Source: NCEH01 sp002257205
GTDB lineage: Bacteria; Pseudomonadota; Alphaproteobacteria; Rhizobiales; Xanthobacteraceae
Length of the DNA stretch: 64,000 nt
Direction: 5' to 3' (one strand)
Assembly (NCBI RefSeq): GCF_043195105.1
Contig: NZ_JBAFWO010000004.1
Shown here: positions 1 to 10,337 of the stretch, one piece after another
How positions within the stretch are numbered: position 1 is the stretch's first letter
Layout of the letters: each line of letters opens with the position of its first letter
Made by a program: the position numbers and the translations under genes
The notes under the pieces: generated by a model
Database searches by the model: none
What the model saw: only the letters and a program-made list of their open reading frames with translations
What the model was told of the DNA's origin: nothing

Positions 1-2513
1 TCGCCGCGGATGCGATAGGCATATTCCCCGCCCACGTCGAGCGCGAGCCGGTAGACCGGCGCGTCGGAGAAGGCGAGCTTGTGCCGGCGCACGGTCTCTT
101 CCGCCACCTCGGAGAGGCCCACGCCCTCGATGGTGGTGGCGGTGCCGAAGAAATACTTCGCCACCAGCTCGGATGAGAGGCCGACGGCGTCGAAGATCTG
201 CGCGCCGCAATAGGATTGATAGGTGGAGATGCCCATCTTGGACATCACCTTCAGCAATCCCTTGTCCACCGACTTGATGAAGCGCTTGACGATCTCGGTC
301 TCGTCCACTTCCTCGGGAATGTCTTCCTTCATGCCCAGCAGGGTCTCGAAGGCGAGGTAGGGGTTGATCGCTTCCGCGCCATAGCCGGCGAGGCAGGCGA
401 AATGGTGCACTTCGCGCGCTTCGCCGGTCTCCACCACGAGCCCCACCGAGGTACGCAGGCCGGTGCGGATGAGATGATGATGCACCGCCGCCGTCGCCAG
501 CAAGGACGGGATCGGGATGCGGTCCGGCCCGATCATGCGGTCGGATAGGATGATGATATTGTAACCGCCGTGGACAGCCGCCTCGGCGCGTTCGCACAGG
601 CGCTCCAGCGCGCCTTCCATGCCCGCCGCGCCCTTGTCGGTCGCATAAGTGATGTCGAGCGTGCGGGTGTCGAACCGCTCCTCCATGAAGCCGATGGAGC
701 GGATCTTCTCCAGATCCTCATTGGTGAGGATGGGCTGGCGCACTTCCAGGCGCTTGCGGCGGGCATTGCCTTCGAGATCGAAGATGTTCGGCCGCGGGCC
801 GATGAACGAGACCAGGCTCATGACCAGTTCCTCGCGGATCGGGTCGATGGGCGGGTTGGTCACCTGGGCGAAATTCTGCTGGAAGTAGGAATACAGCAGC
901 TTCGACTTGTTGGAGAGCACCGAGATGGGCGTATCCGTGCCCATGGAGCCGACCGCTTCCTGGCCGGTCACGGCCATGGGAGCCATGAGCAGCTTCAGGT
1001 CTTCCTGGGTGTAGCCGAACGCCTGCTGGCGATCGAGCAGCGACACGTCGGTGCGCACCTCGCGCGCTTCGACCTTGCGCAGGTCCTCCAGCACCAATTG
1101 GGTGCGCTTCAGCCATTCCTTGTAGGGATGGGCGCGGGCGAGCGAGGTCTTGATCTCCTCGTCGGGCACGAGCCTGCCTTCCACCAGGTCCACCAGCAGC
1201 ATCTTGCCGGGTTGGAGGCGCCACTTGGTGACGATCTTCTCCTCCGGCAGGGTGAGCACGCCCATTTCCGAGGCGAGCACGATGGTATCGTCGCTCGTCA
1301 CCATGTAGCGCGCCGGGCGCAGGCCGTTGCGATCGAGGGTGGCGATGATCTGGCGCCCGTCGGTGGCGACGATGGCCGCCGGCCCGTCCCACGGCTCCAT
1401 GAGGGCGGCGTGATATTCGTAGAAGGCGCGCCGCTCCTCATCCATGAGCGGATTGCCCGCCCAGGCCTCGGGCACCAGCATCATGGCCGCGTGGGGCAGC
1501 GAATAGCCGCCCTGGGTCAGGAATTCGAGCGCATTGTCGAAGCAGGCGGTGTCCGACTGCCCTTCATAGGAGATCGGCCACAGCTTGGAGATGTCGGCGC
1601 CGAACAATTCGGTGTCCACCGACGCCTGCCGCGCCGCCATCCAGTTCACATTGCCGCGCAGCGTGTTGATCTCGCCGTTATGGGCGACCATCCGATAGGG
1701 ATGGGCCAGCGGCCAGGCCGGGAAGGTGTTGGTGGAGAAGCGCTGATGCACCAGCGCCAGCGCGCTCTCGAAATCGGGATCGTGCAAGTCGGGATAATAG
1801 GCGCCCAGCTGGTCGGCCAGGAACATGCCCTTGTAGACCAGGGTGCGGCACGACAGGGACACCGGATAATAGCCGGCAGTGCGCGGGTCCTTGGCGTCAT
1901 AGATGACGTTGGAGATCATCTTGCGCAGCACGAACAGGCGGCGCTCGAAGGCGTCCTCGTCGGCGATGCTCTCGCCGCGGCCGAGGAAGATATGCACATG
2001 GCGCGGCTCGGTGGGCAGCACGCTTTCGCCGAGCGAGGAATTGTCGGTGGGCACGTCGCGCCAGCCGAGCAGGCTCAGGCCCTCCTCGGCGACCAGCCGC
2101 TCGAACGCGGCGCGCACGATCGCTTCGCCCTCCGCGTCACGGGGCAGGAAGATGTGGCCGACGGCATAATGGCCGGGCTCGGGCAAAGAGAAGCCGAGGC
2201 GCGCGGCTTCCTTGGCGAAGAAGCGATGGGGAATCTGCACCAGCATGCCGGCGCCGTCGCCCGCGCGCGGATCCGCGCCCACGGCGCCGCGATGCTCCAG
2301 GTTGAGCAGGATCTGGATGCCGTCCTCGATGATGCGATGGGACTTGCGGCCCTTGATATCGGCGATGAAGCCGACGCCACAGGCATCCCGCTCCTGGGCG
2401 GGATCGAACAGGCCGAAAGCTTTGGGCCGACCGACAATCGCGCCGGCATTCACGGCGGCGGCGCGCTGAGCCACCCGTCCGGTCAAACCTTCCCTGCGAT
2501 CGGTCGCATCCAT
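1..2513 (-). CDS. gltB: Glutamate synthase large subunit, N-terminal part (runs off window)
   Basis: Large (alpha) subunit of NADPH glutamate synthase, which makes two glutamates from glutamine and 2-oxoglutarate. The 837 residues visible begin MDATDRREGL and reach the catalytic Cys at residue 45 in ERDACGVGFIAD. In this family the propeptide is cleaved so that this Cys becomes the N-terminal nucleophile of the glutaminase domain. LEHRGAVGADPRAGDGAG and the HQRFSTNTFPAWPLAHP segment are typical of the amidotransferase domain. The central domain follows (around SNKSKLLYSYFQQNFAQVTN), and the FMN/Fe-S half lies outside the window. The start at 2513 is the only Met giving the normal short propeptide. 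The frame is open to the edge. A second, FMN-only glutamate-synthase-like gene lies at 40082-41734. Confidence 0.95.
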   Translation of the reverse strand, partial: MDATDRREGLTGRVAQRAAAVNAGAIVGRPKAFGLFDPAQERDACGVGFIADIKGRKSHRIIEDGIQILLNLEHRGAVGADPRAGDGAGMLVQIPHRFFAKEAARLGFSLPEPGHYAVGHIFLPRDAEGEAIVRAAFERLVAEEGLSLLGWRDVPTDNSSLGESVLPTEPRHVHIFLGRGESIADEDAFERRLFVLRKMISNVIYDAKDPRTAGYYPVSLSCRTLVYKGMFLADQLGAYYPDLHDPDFESALALVHQRFSTNTFPAWPLAHPYRMVAHNGEINTLRGNVNWMAARQASVDTELFGADISKLWPISYEGQSDTACFDNALEFLTQGGYSLPHAAMMLVPEAWAGNPLMDEERRAFYEYHAALMEPWDGPAAIVATDGRQIIATLDRNGLRPARYMVTSDDTIVLASEMGVLTLPEEKIVTKWRLQPGKMLLVDLVEGRLVPDEEIKTSLARAHPYKEWLKRTQLVLEDLRKVEAREVRTDVSLLDRQQAFGYTQEDLKLLMAPMAVTGQEAVGSMGTDTPISVLSNKSKLLYSYFQQNFAQVTNPPIDPIREELVMSLVSFIGPRPNIFDLEGNARRKRLEVRQPILTNEDLEKIRSIGFMEERFDTRTLDITYATDKGAAGMEGALERLCERAEAAVHGGYNIIILSDRMIGPDRIPIPSLLATAAVHHHLIRTGLRTSVGLVVETGEAREVHHFACLAGYGAEAINPYLAFETLLGMKEDIPEEVDETEIVKRFIKSVDKGLLKVMSKMGISTYQSYCGAQIFDAVGLSSELVAKYFFGTATTIEGVGLSEVAEETVRRHKLAFSDAPVYRLALDVGGEYAYRIRG

Positions 2514-2944
2514 GATTTTGCCCTCTCCCTGATGCCGGAGCCGTGCCGGCAGACTGCAACCCTCGCTGATCGGCGCGCTTCCGCGCGTAAAAGCGCGCGT
2601 CCTGGACAGACGCTCGCGATGACCGACAGCTGAGACGCTATTGATAGGGCAGTAGCCCTGCCCTATCTCGCTGAACATGACAGAAAAGCGGCAAACTCAC
2701 AAGATCAACGCCCCTGCATTTGGCGAAGCCCAGCAGAGGAAATTGCGCATCGCTGCCACCCGACGCAAGAACGGTACGGCGCGGCGGCGTTTCGCGCAAT
2801 GGCGTTGCTGCGGGGCCGCCGATTGCCGCCCCTTCGCCGCAATCGGGCTTGCGCCCAGGTTTACGCCTGGGTTTGCGCTTGCGACGGTTTGCGTTTCGCG
2901 TGCGATGCAGCAGTGGGCCGGCCTGGATGGCGGCGGGCATAAAA
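2514..2944. other. Non-coding region upstream of gltB
   Basis: About 430 bases without a convincing gene. It holds the gltB leader and promoter, an inverted repeat at 2644-2666 and a small CCCAGG/CCTGGG hairpin near 2851-2870. Short open frames here have no recognisable domain or good ribosome binding site. Confidence 0.5.
2644..2666. repeat. Perfect 9-bp inverted repeat upstream of gltB
   Basis: ATAGGGCAG - 5 nt - CTGCCCTAT, about 130 bases upstream of the gltB start. It lacks a T-tract, so it could be a regulator binding site or an RNA hairpin in the gltB leader. Confidence 0.45.
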
Positions 2945-2971
2945 AAAGCGCCGCGTGGAGCGCGGCGCTTT
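2945..2971 (-). terminator. Rho-independent terminator of the porin gene
   Basis: An 11-bp stem AAAGCGCCGCG/CGCGGCGCTTT around a 5-nt loop. On the minus strand it is followed by a run of T (A run at 2941-2947). A second GC-rich hairpin lies between it and the stop codon (about 2976-3001). Confidence 0.85.
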
Positions 2972-3006
2972 AAGAGGTCCCCGTCCGGAGGACGGGGGAC
3001 CTGCGA

Positions 3007-3909
3007 TCACTTCAGAGCGTTGAAGGAGGTCGCGAAGGAGAGGCTGGCGACGATCTTATCACCGCAGGCATTGTTGTTGCCGATGATGAAGGCGCAATCG
3101 TTGCCGCTGAGGTCGGTGCCGGAATAGCGCACGTCAATCGTGGCGGCCTTATAGGTGAAGCCGATGCCGGCATTCCACCAGTTGTAGCCGGGGATCGAGG
3201 TGTCGTAGGTGATGCCAGCGAAGTTGGTCACCGAATAGCTGTAGGCGGCGGTGTCGAGCCACTGATGGCCGAACTCACCCGACAGGTACCAGCCGAAGTC
3301 GCCACCCGGGCCGAAGGCCGGCAGGGGAACCTTGACGGTGCCGGACAGGGCGGTGCCGTCCGTGCCGGTGGAGGCGAAGTCGCTGGACCAGAAGAGGTTC
3401 AGGCCGACGGTCAGCCAGGGCGCCACCACATAGGTGGGCTTCGCGTAGATTTCCCAATAATTATAGTCGGTCGAACCGGGGCCGGTCTTCAGCAGCGTGG
3501 TCGGGTCGATGCTGTTGCCGCTGCCGGGATAGGTGTAGTAGGCGCCGCCGACGTCGAGGCTGAAGTTGCCCCAGGTGTGGCGCAGGCCACCGGCGAAGTC
3601 GACTTCAAGCGAGCTGTTGCCGTCCCAGAGGAAGTTCTCAACCCAGTTCTGGTTGGACGCCCACACGTTGAAATAGACCCAGTCGAACATCTGCAGCTCG
3701 ACGAAGCCCTGGATCGCCGGGTTGTTGTTCGTCTGGCTGATACCACGGAACAGATAATCGGAGGTTCCGGTCACGCCGAAGGCCAGATCCCACATGGGGG
3801 CGACGGGCGCGGGGGCCACGGCCTTCACCGGCATGGTGCTCAGGTCGGCGGCGGAAGCGGCGCCCGAAAGCAGCATGCTGGCAGCTGCGGCAATAACGAT
3901 CTTCTTCAT
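3007..3909 (-). CDS. TorF-family putative outer-membrane porin (Gcw_chp/TIGR02001)
   Basis: 300-residue outer-membrane beta-barrel protein, probably a small-solute channel; the substrate is not predictable. The start at 3909 gives MKKIVIAAAASMLLSGAASA, a clean Sec signal peptide cleaved before ADLST, with a GGGGG ribosome site about 7 bases upstream; an in-frame start 26 codons earlier would mask it. The segment FGVTGTSDYLFRGISQTNNN directly after the signal peptide is the hallmark of the family. Alternating aromatic strands run to a C-terminal strand ending FATSFNALK. Monocistronic, with its own terminator at 2945-2971. Confidence 0.85.
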   Translation of the reverse strand: MKKIVIAAAASMLLSGAASAADLSTMPVKAVAPAPVAPMWDLAFGVTGTSDYLFRGISQTNNNPAIQGFVELQMFDWVYFNVWASNQNWVENFLWDGNSSLEVDFAGGLRHTWGNFSLDVGGAYYTYPGSGNSIDPTTLLKTGPGSTDYNYWEIYAKPTYVVAPWLTVGLNLFWSSDFASTGTDGTALSGTVKVPLPAFGPGGDFGWYLSGEFGHQWLDTAAYSYSVTNFAGITYDTSIPGYNWWNAGIGFTYKAATIDVRYSGTDLSGNDCAFIIGNNNACGDKIVASLSFATSFNALK

Positions 3910-4132
3910 CAAGTGACCCCCAATGGATATCTGCACAGATTGAGACCAAATTTTTGCAGGCGTTCCAATGAGAAATTTAAGGCACAACCTGCCTGTGCTT
4001 TAGGCAAAGCCGCATGGATGCTGGATTTCGATGTTGCAAAAGTGCAACGCAAAGATGAAACCGCTTCGCGCCACGCTTGGGCGGAACTGTGGCGACACCA
4101 CGTCGGTGAATATTTTATGGCGTCTTGATGTG

Positions 4133-5062
4133 TTACTGACGCAACAGGAAGAGGGGCCTGCCCCGCTCCGGCACCTTGGCCCAGCCGCCATCTTCCTGCC
4201 GTGCGAATCGCAGCGGCGTGCCGCCGGAGCCGGACGCCATCAGCACATTGCCACCCTCGATGCTCCAGGACACCGGACCGAACTGGGTGATGGCGGGATC
4301 GCATGGCGTGCCGAGTAGCAGCTTGCGCCCGCCGTTCGCGGCCGCCTCTTCCAGCAGTACCACATGGCAGATCGGCGTGCCGGCGACACGCGCCAGGTCC
4401 CAATCGCCGAGCATTTCTTCCACGCGCACCGCCGTCGCATCGGCGCTCGCCGCCGGGCTGGCGAGGAAATAGACGCCGTCGCCCTCCCGCAGCGCCTCGT
4501 AATTGCCCGCTGTCGCTTGGCCGAACTCCACCACCAGCCGGCCCTGCGCGTTCATCAGGCGGATCGCCCCGGACGAATCGGGCGTCCAGGCCACCACCTG
4601 CTGCATGAAGCCGATGCCGGTGCAGGCGCCGGCATCGAAGACCAGGGCGAAGCCGTTGGCCGCGGATTCGGTTTTCAGGGTGAGCGGGCATTTGCGCTGG
4701 TCGTCAGCGCTGCTGAGCACGAACGCGCCGGCCGCCTGTTCCGCCTGCGCGCGTAATACGGGATCGACCTTGCCGGCATCGGCCTTCGCGGGGTCGACCT
4801 TGGCGGGATCGGATTTCCCACCCGCCGCCGGCTTGGTGGGCGCCTGGGGTCTGGCGGCCGGCTTCTGCGACGCCGAACCTGTGCCACCGGCCTGGGCGAG
4901 CTTATCGAACTGGGCCGGCGACTGTGCCTGCGCGGCGGCAGCGGCGGGCGTCTGCGCGAAGGCGGGGGCTTGCGCAAGGGCAGGGGCTTGCGCAAGGGCA
5001 GGGGCATGCGCAAGGGCAGGGGCGATCAGCGCAACGGCGCAGACAAGGCGAAGGCGACGCAT
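4133..5062 (-). CDS. AprI/Inh-type metalloprotease inhibitor-like secreted protein
   Basis: Exported protein of 309 residues. The signal peptide begins MRRLRLVCAVALIAP and is followed by tandem APALAQ hexapeptides (DNA repeat 4965-5018). A long Ala/Pro/Lys linker rich in PAK repeats comes next, then two Inh-like domains. The second is clearest: MLGDWDLARVAGTPICHVVL with conserved CDPAITQFGPVSWSIEG, typical of the lipocalin-like inhibitors that block serralysin-type proteases in the periplasm. The first (around residues 120-210) keeps the paired Cys but is more diverged. No serralysin gene is present in the window, so a protease target is only inferred. A start six codons upstream is possible; 5062 gives the better signal peptide. 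Confidence 0.7.
   Translation of the reverse strand: MRRLRLVCAVALIAPALAHAPALAQAPALAQAPAFAQTPAAAAAQAQSPAQFDKLAQAGGTGSASQKPAARPQAPTKPAAGGKSDPAKVDPAKADAGKVDPVLRAQAEQAAGAFVLSSADDQRKCPLTLKTESAANGFALVFDAGACTGIGFMQQVVAWTPDSSGAIRLMNAQGRLVVEFGQATAGNYEALREGDGVYFLASPAASADATAVRVEEMLGDWDLARVAGTPICHVVLLEEAAANGGRKLLLGTPCDPAITQFGPVSWSIEGGNVLMASGSGGTPLRFARQEDGGWAKVPERGRPLFLLRQ
4965..5018. repeat. 18-bp tandem repeat encoding APALAQ units in a signal-peptide region
   Basis: Three nearly identical 18-nt units (GGGGCTTGCGCAAGGGCA; third unit one mismatch) with a further degenerate copy on the left. The unit is in frame, so changes in copy number would lengthen or shorten the export region without a frameshift. 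Confidence 0.8.
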
Positions 5063-5171
5063 GATCCGATTCCGTCTCACCACGAAAGCGTCACGCTAAA
5101 GCATATGGGGCGAAAACAGAATGTGACGACCCGCGCCCTGACAGCGCGGGTCGATCAGGTGGCGATGCGTT

Positions 5172-6137
5172 TCAGGCGCGCGGCCAGGGGGTCTCGGCGA
5201 CCGGCGTCACGGGGCCCTTGCCGTCGAGCCAGGACAGCAGATTATCCACCACCAATTGCCCCATGGCGGTGCGGGTGAAATGGGTGGCGGAGCCGACGTG
5301 CGGCAGCAGCACCACATTCTCCAGCGCGAACAGCGCTTCCGGCACATGGGGTTCGTCGACGAACACGTCGAGGCCGGCAGCCAGGATGGTCTTGCTGGCC
5401 AGCGCCTCCACCAGGGCCGGCTCGTCCACCACAGTGCCGCGCGCCACATTGATCAGGATGCCGTTCGGCCCGAGCGCCGCCAGCACCTCGGCATTGATGA
5501 GGCCGCGCGTGGCGGGGCCGCCGGGCAGGATCAGGATCATGGTGTCCACATCCCGCGCCATGGCGATCAGCTCGGGATAATGCGTGTAGCCGACGTCCGG
5601 CTGGGCGCGGCGGGTGTGATAGACCACCGGCACGCCAAAGGCGTCGAGCCGCTTGGCGATCGCCTTGCCGATGCGGCCCATGCCGACGATGCCGACCGTG
5701 CGGTCGCGCAAGGTGGCGCCGAGCGGGAACGCGCCGTTTTTCCAGGCGCCGGTGCGAGTGAAGCGGTCGGCCTGGGGAATTTCGCGCACCGTGGCCAGCA
5801 ACAGGCCGAGGGCGAGGTCGGCGACCTCCTCGTTCAGAACGTCGGGCGTATTGCTCACCACGATGCCGCGCGCGGCGGCGGCGGCGGCATCCACCGTATC
5901 GTAGCCGACGCCGAAATTGGCGATGATTTCCAGCTTCGGCAGGCGCGCCATGAGCGCGTCATCCACCTTGCGCTTGCCGCGGGTGGCGATGCCGCGGATC
6001 TCCGCGCCGTGCGCCGCGATGGCGCCCTCGAAATCATCCAGGCCCAGCAGGACGGCGTGCTCGGCCAGCTGTCGTTCCACCACATTATCCATGATGGGGC
6101 CGGTCAGCAGCAGCTTGGGGCGTGAATCTTCCGTCAT
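5172..6137 (-). CDS. D-isomer-specific 2-hydroxyacid dehydrogenase (glyoxylate/hydroxypyruvate reductase-like)
   Basis: Cytosolic NAD(P)H-dependent reductase of 2-keto acids, 321 residues, normal family length. The Rossmann motif is VGIVGMGRIGKAIAKR (about residues 149-164). The catalytic triad is visible: Arg in INVARG, Glu in DVFVDEP, His in LLPHVGS. The N-terminal half carries NFGVGYDTVDAAAA, common in the GhrB/hydroxypyruvate reductase group. It is transcribed divergently from the sugar ABC operon at 6403, 265 bases away, which suggests (inference) that it reduces a catabolite of the imported compound. The exact substrate cannot be assigned. Confidence 0.88.
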   Translation of the reverse strand: MTEDSRPKLLLTGPIMDNVVERQLAEHAVLLGLDDFEGAIAAHGAEIRGIATRGKRKVDDALMARLPKLEIIANFGVGYDTVDAAAAAARGIVVSNTPDVLNEEVADLALGLLLATVREIPQADRFTRTGAWKNGAFPLGATLRDRTVGIVGMGRIGKAIAKRLDAFGVPVVYHTRRAQPDVGYTHYPELIAMARDVDTMILILPGGPATRGLINAEVLAALGPNGILINVARGTVVDEPALVEALASKTILAAGLDVFVDEPHVPEALFALENVVLLPHVGSATHFTRTAMGQLVVDNLLSWLDGKGPVTPVAETPWPRA

Positions 6138-6402
6138 TGAGAGTGCTCGGCGTTCGGGTGGCGGGCTGCGCCTCGACCGGGGCGCGGCGAAGGATCGGAA
6201 GCTTCTGGATAAGCCGCCTTATGCTTTGGTTCAATCGTTTTAAAAAGCACTTGATCGAAAATGAGCGCCGCACCATGATCGCCGCGCACCCGGCCGAAGC
6301 TGGGGCACGGCTGCCGCACGGCGGCCCAATTGAAGCGCCAGTCTCCGCACAGCGGAGCCACGAAGAGCGCGCATCGGGTGGATGTTCAAGGAGCGGAACG
6401 GG
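6138..6402. promoter_or_regulatory. Divergent promoter region between hydroxyacid dehydrogenase and ABC importer
   Basis: 265 bases, GC-rich on the left but locally AT-rich around 6220-6265, with an imperfect repeat TTCAATCG / TTGATCGAA about 6232-6260. The most likely place for promoters and an operator for both units. No regulator gene is adjacent. Confidence 0.35.
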
Positions 6403-7485
<1,083 letters not shown>

Positions 7486-7566
7486 GCGCGACGGCCCGAA
7501 AGGCGCGCGCCGGAGCCGGCGACGTGCCAGACTGAATTCTGCCGAAAGACCGAAGGGCTAAAGCCC

Positions 7567-7609
7567 AAAGGGCCAAGAACCAAAGGGCCAAGAACCAAAG
7601 GGCGAGACC
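7567..7609. repeat. 15-bp tandem repeat in the ABC operon
   Basis: AAAGGGCCAAGAACC occurs twice back to back (7567-7581, 7582-7596) with a third, diverged copy to 7609. It lies in the 190-base gap between ATPase and binding-protein genes. Confidence 0.75.
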
Positions 7610-7677
7610 GAGAGGGTCAAGACCCAGGCGACCGGCAGGACGTGACAACGCCAAATAAGTCACCATGGAGGAACGCC

Positions 7678-8994
7678 ATGACCATTTCCAGACGTAACGT
7701 TTTGCTCGGCGGCGCCGGGCTTGCCGGCGCGGCGGCCCTGCCGGGCCTCGGCGCGGTGCCCGCCTTCGCGCAGGGCGCCGCGATGCCCCAGTTCAAGCCC
7801 GAGCCGGGCGCGTCCTTGCGCGTGCTGCGCTGGTCGCCGTTCGTGAAGGGCGAGGAAGAAGCCTGGCTCGCCAATACCAAGAAGTTCACCGAGGCGACCG
7901 GCATCGAAGTGCGCATCGACAAGGAGAGCTGGGAGGACATCCGGCCCAAGGCGGCGGTGGCGGCGAACGTGGGCTCCGGCCCCGACATCGTCTGGGTCTG
8001 GTTCGACGATGCCCAGCAATATCCCGACAAGCTGCTCGACGTGACCCCGCTCGCCAACGCCCTCGGCGCGAAATTCGGTGGCTGGTATCCGGGCAACGAG
8101 GCCTATGCGAAGGCGGACGGAAAGTTCATCGCCCTGCCGCTCGCCACCATCGGCAATGCGGTGTGCTATCGCGAAAGCTGGGTGAAGGACGCCGGATTTT
8201 CACAGTTTCCCAATGAGACCAAGGGCTTCCTTGAACTCGCCAAGGCCTTGAAGGCGAAGAACCACCCGATGGGCTTCACGCTCGGCCACGGCGTGGGCGA
8301 CGGCAATAATTTCTGCCATTGGGTGCTGTGGAGCCACGGCGGCAAGATGGTGGACGAGCAGTCCAAGGTTGTGATCAACAGCCCCGAAACCGTCGCCGCG
8401 CTGAAATATGTCGCCGAGCTCTACAAGACCTTCATTCCCGGCACCGAGAGCTGGCTCGACGTCAACAACAACCGCGCGTTCATAGCGGGCGAGATTTCGG
8501 TGACCGCCAACGGCGTGTCGCTCTATTACGCGGCGAAGAACGATCCCAAGCTCGCCGACATGGCGAAGGACATCAAGACCACCAACATGCCGGTCGGTCC
8601 CGGCGGCGTGGCGGAGCTGACGCAGACCACCTCGGCCTGCATCTTCAAATATTCCAAGTTCCCTCAGGCGGCCCAGGCCTACATGGCCTTCATGTTCGAC
8701 GCGCCGCAGATGAACGCCTGGATCCAGGGCGCCAGCGCCTATTGCTGCCAGACGCTCAAGGCGTTCGCGAGCAATCCGGTGTGGACCTCCGATCCCAACC
8801 ACGCGCCCTATGCGAAGGCCTCCGAACTGCTGCGTCCGAATGGCTATGCCGGCCCGCTCGGCCCGCACTCGGCCGCCGCCATGGCGGACTGGATCGTGGT
8901 CGACATGGTGGCGGAAGCCGCCACCGGCCAGCGCACCCCGGAAGAAGCCGCCAAGCGCGCGGAAACCCGCGCCAACCGCATCTATCGCAGATGA
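7678..8994 (+). CDS. Carbohydrate ABC transporter substrate-binding protein, Tat-exported
   Basis: Periplasmic binding protein of 438 residues, family 1 extracellular solute-binding fold. The N-terminus TISRRNVLLGGAGLAGAA is a twin-arginine signal with cleavage near PAFA-QG. After it come RVLRWSPFVKGEEEAW and PDIVWVWFDDAQQYPDKLLD, typical of sugar-binding members. The start at 7678 has GGAGG nine bases upstream and puts the RR pair at residues 5-6; a start 12 codons earlier lacks a site. It is second in the importer operon after a 192-base gap, so expression may be boosted separately, as is common for binding proteins. The ligand is not predictable from sequence. Confidence 0.9.
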   Translation: MTISRRNVLLGGAGLAGAAALPGLGAVPAFAQGAAMPQFKPEPGASLRVLRWSPFVKGEEEAWLANTKKFTEATGIEVRIDKESWEDIRPKAAVAANVGSGPDIVWVWFDDAQQYPDKLLDVTPLANALGAKFGGWYPGNEAYAKADGKFIALPLATIGNAVCYRESWVKDAGFSQFPNETKGFLELAKALKAKNHPMGFTLGHGVGDGNNFCHWVLWSHGGKMVDEQSKVVINSPETVAALKYVAELYKTFIPGTESWLDVNNNRAFIAGEISVTANGVSLYYAAKNDPKLADMAKDIKTTNMPVGPGGVAELTQTTSACIFKYSKFPQAAQAYMAFMFDAPQMNAWIQGASAYCCQTLKAFASNPVWTSDPNHAPYAKASELLRPNGYAGPLGPHSAAAMADWIVVDMVAEAATGQRTPEEAAKRAETRANRIYRR

Positions 8995-9214
8995 TCTCCT
9001 GCGGGCGATCTCCGAGCAGGTGATCTCTCGCGTGTGATCTGCGCTTCAACATGTCCTGCCGGCGCTGAGCCGCCGGCAGGACCGGTTCGGCCGGCCGGGC
9101 GCAGCGGCGCCGTCGGCGAGCGATGGCTTTCCCCGTGGGCGAGGGCTGCCCTGCGGGGCGGCGGGTTCCGGGGCCGACCTCAGGTGCATCAGCGGGTTCA
9201 GGGAGAGCGAGTTC

Positions 9215-10162
9215 ATGTCTGAGGCAACGGCGCGCGCAGCGCCCGGTTTCAATCTGCGGACCTGGTGGGCAGGCATCGGGCAGGGCCGGCACGTGCTCGG
9301 CCTGATCTTCCTGCTGCCGGCGGCGGTGTTTCTGATCTTCTTCCTGACCTACCCGCTGGGCCTTGGCGTGTGGCTTGGCTTCACCGATACCCGCATCGGC
9401 CGGGACGGCGTGTTCATCGGCCTGGAGAATTATGAATCGCTCTGGGGCGACAGCATCTTCTGGCTCTCGGTCTTCAATACGCTGATCTACACCGTCGGCG
9501 CCTCGATCCTGAAGTTCGCGCTCGGCCTGTGGCTCGCGCTGCTTTTGAACGAGAACCTGCCGTTCAAGAGCTTCTTCCGCGCCATCGTGCTGCTGCCCTG
9601 GGTGGTGCCGACCGTGCTTTCGGCGATCGCCTTCTGGTGGATCTTCGATGCGCAATTCTCGGTCATCTCCTGGGCGCTGATGAAGATGGGGCTGATATCC
9701 ACCAACATCAATTTCCTCGGCGATTCCACCAATGCCCGCATGTCGGTGATCGCCGCCAATGTCTGGCGCGGCATTCCCTTCGTCGCCATCTCGCTGCTGG
9801 CCGGGCTCCAGACCATCCCCGCCTCCCTGCACGAGGCGGCGACCCTGGACGGGGCGAGCGGCTGGCAGCGCTTCCGCTACATCACGCTGCCCATGCTCTC
9901 GCCGATCATCGCCGTGGTGATGACGTTTTCGGTGCTGTTCACCTTCACCGACTTCCAGCTGATCTATGTGCTCACGCGCGGCGGGCCGCTGAACGCCACC
10001 CACCTCATGGCGACGCTGTCCTTCCAGCGGGCGATTCCCGGCGGGCAATTGGGCGAGGGCGCGGCGATCGCGGTGGCGATGATCCCGTTCCTGCTGTCGG
10101 CCATCCTGTTCAGCTTCTTCGGATTGCAGCGCCGCAAATGGCAGCAGGGCGGGGGGGATTGA
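9215..10162 (+). CDS. Sugar ABC transporter permease (MalF/UgpA type)
   Basis: Inner-membrane permease of 315 residues with six predicted TM segments, the first at LGLIFLLPAAVFLIFFLTYP. The EAA loop that docks on the ATPase is EAATLDGASGWQRFRYITLP (about residues 206-225). The gene follows the binding protein after 220 GC-rich bases in which I see no gene. The second permease (10338) starts after an inverted-repeat element. Confidence 0.93.
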   Translation: MSEATARAAPGFNLRTWWAGIGQGRHVLGLIFLLPAAVFLIFFLTYPLGLGVWLGFTDTRIGRDGVFIGLENYESLWGDSIFWLSVFNTLIYTVGASILKFALGLWLALLLNENLPFKSFFRAIVLLPWVVPTVLSAIAFWWIFDAQFSVISWALMKMGLISTNINFLGDSTNARMSVIAANVWRGIPFVAISLLAGLQTIPASLHEAATLDGASGWQRFRYITLPMLSPIIAVVMTFSVLFTFTDFQLIYVLTRGGPLNATHLMATLSFQRAIPGGQLGEGAAIAVAMIPFLLSAILFSFFGLQRRKWQQGGGD

Positions 10163-10189
10163 TGATCGTCTCCCATCAAGCGCGGCGCA

Positions 10190-10303
10190 CCCCCTCTCCC
10201 GCCTGCGGGGGAGGGTCGGGGAGGGGGTCGGCCACGGGCCGGCTCATCGACGGCGTCCCGTGCGAATTCCCCCTCCCAACCCTCCCCCGCCAGCGGGAGA
10301 GGG
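10190..10303. repeat. REP-like long inverted repeat between two permease genes
   Basis: Left arm 10190-10227 and right arm 10269-10303 are near-perfect inverted copies of a C/G-rich sequence (core CCCTCTCCCGC...GGGAGGG), about 35 bases each with a 41-base spacer. Each arm also folds on itself. The arrangement resembles the intergenic palindromic mosaic elements of rhizobia. It could form an mRNA hairpin that stabilises or attenuates the upstream part of the operon. Confidence 0.75.
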
Positions 10304-10337
10304 CTTTGCGGACCCCTCACGTTTCAAGGGCAGCCCA

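Noticed and set aside
570..2633. 687-residue plus-strand open frame
   Set aside because: It is the mirror of gltB (minus strand), rich in His/Gly/Arg from GC-biased codons, with no domain.
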